From positions 1 through 5,378 of the forward strand of contig JAEXXY010000355.1 in the NCBI GenBank assembly GCA_023451855.1: a stretch of 5,378 nt of DNA, written 5' to 3'. The notes under the pieces were generated by a model. The model was not told the origin of the DNA and did not search any database. It saw only the letters and a list, made by a program, of their open reading frames with translations. The DNA is from Actinomycetes bacterium (GTDB taxonomy: Bacteria > Actinomycetota > Actinomycetes > Actinomycetales > Dermatophilaceae). A program made the translations under genes and the position numbers. Positions 5,034-5,378 of this stretch are shown here, in pieces. Positions within the stretch are counted from its first letter, which is position 1; each line of letters begins with the position of its first letter.

Positions 5034-5378
5034 GTGTTCAGCCAGATGCGGATCCGCGGCGTCGGGGTCATCGACGAGGCCGTCCTCGACCTCAGCCCCG
5101 GCCTCAACGTGCTCACCGGCGAGACGGGTGCCGGCAAGACGATGGTCGTGTCCGGGCTCGGGCTGCTGCTCGGCGAGCGTGCCGACTCCGGCCTCGTGCG
5201 AGCGGGCGCCGACTCCGCCTTCGTCGAGGGCGTCGTCCAGCTGCCGCTCGACCACCCGGCCCTCGTGCGCGCCGACGACGCCGGCGCCGAGCACGACGAG
5301 GGCGAGCTCGTCATCGCCCGCACCATCGCGTCCTCCGGTCGCAGCCGCGCCCACGTCGGGGGCCGCACGGCCCCGGTG
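5034..5378 (+). CDS. recN: DNA repair protein RecN, N-terminal part (runs off the window)
   Basis: The first 115 codons of RecN, an SMC-like ATPase that acts at DNA double-strand breaks and aids recombinational repair. The N-terminus MRIRGVGVIDEAVLDL is typical, followed by the Walker A loop GETGAGKT (29-36) with Lys35 and then GLGLLLGERADSG, which the family keeps after the P-loop. SGRSRAHVGGRTAPV near the edge matches the conserved strand before the coiled coil. The coiled-coil arms, signature motif and Walker B lie beyond the right edge; the full protein should be about 550-600 residues. GTG at 5034 gives the usual four residues before MRIRG; ATG at 5046 is less likely. It follows nadK by 10 bp. 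No palindromic LexA box is visible upstream. Confidence 0.95.
   Translation, partial: MFSQMRIRGVGVIDEAVLDLSPGLNVLTGETGAGKTMVVSGLGLLLGERADSGLVRAGADSAFVEGVVQLPLDHPALVRADDAGAEHDEGELVIARTIASSGRSRAHVGGRTAPV

Noticed and set aside
2984..5368. 794-residue open frame on the minus strand
   Set aside because: It lies opposite tlyA, nadK and recN, all with complete motifs. Its translation is Arg/Ser/Pro/Ala-rich without recognisable domains, the usual antisense shadow in high-GC DNA.

Overview
The window is high-GC chromosomal DNA, clearly actinobacterial. The gene order TPR protein, HAD phosphatase, small hypothetical, tlyA, nadK, recN is the same as Mycobacterium tuberculosis Rv1691-Rv1696. Frequent GTG starts, stop/start overlaps and codons ending in G or C agree with this. 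The residue patterns and the R/D/Y/G-rich extension of the TPR protein suggest a Micrococcales-type organism, perhaps Intrasporangiaceae; that finer placement is an impression, not a demonstration.

Layout: a complete 5S rRNA gene (about 5-123) closes an rRNA operon whose 16S and 23S genes lie outside the window. A strong intrinsic terminator (135-183) follows. Six co-directional genes then run to the right edge: a TPR protein with a long tandem-repeat N-terminus (232-1746), a HAD phosphatase of the Rv1692 glycerol-3-phosphate phosphatase type (1739-2794), a small very acidic protein related to Rv1693 (2827-3240), the rRNA 2'-O-methyltransferase/hemolysin TlyA (3237-4052), NAD kinase (4049-5023), and the first 115 codons of recN (5034 to the edge). 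Three of the junctions overlap (8, 4 and 4 bp) and the other two gaps are 32 and 10 bp, so the six genes look like one operon with translational coupling. No intergenic stretch exceeds 110 bp.

Functionally the cluster mixes ribosome modification (TlyA), lipid head-group or phosphate-ester recycling (HAD), NADP supply (NadK), DNA double-strand-break repair (RecN) and two proteins of unknown role. No single pathway ties them together; what is conserved is the order.

The most interesting local signals are: (1) a candidate DNA-damage promoter resembling the actinobacterial RecA-NDp/PafBC element, in the last codons of nadK and placed so that recN could be transcribed leaderless; (2) an 11-copy DRPSYGG-type repeat array that makes the TPR protein look condensate-prone; (3) long acidic disordered segments in two neighbouring proteins; (4) small in-frame tandem duplications in two genes. 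I saw no mobile element, CRISPR array, tRNA or clearly new multi-gene system.
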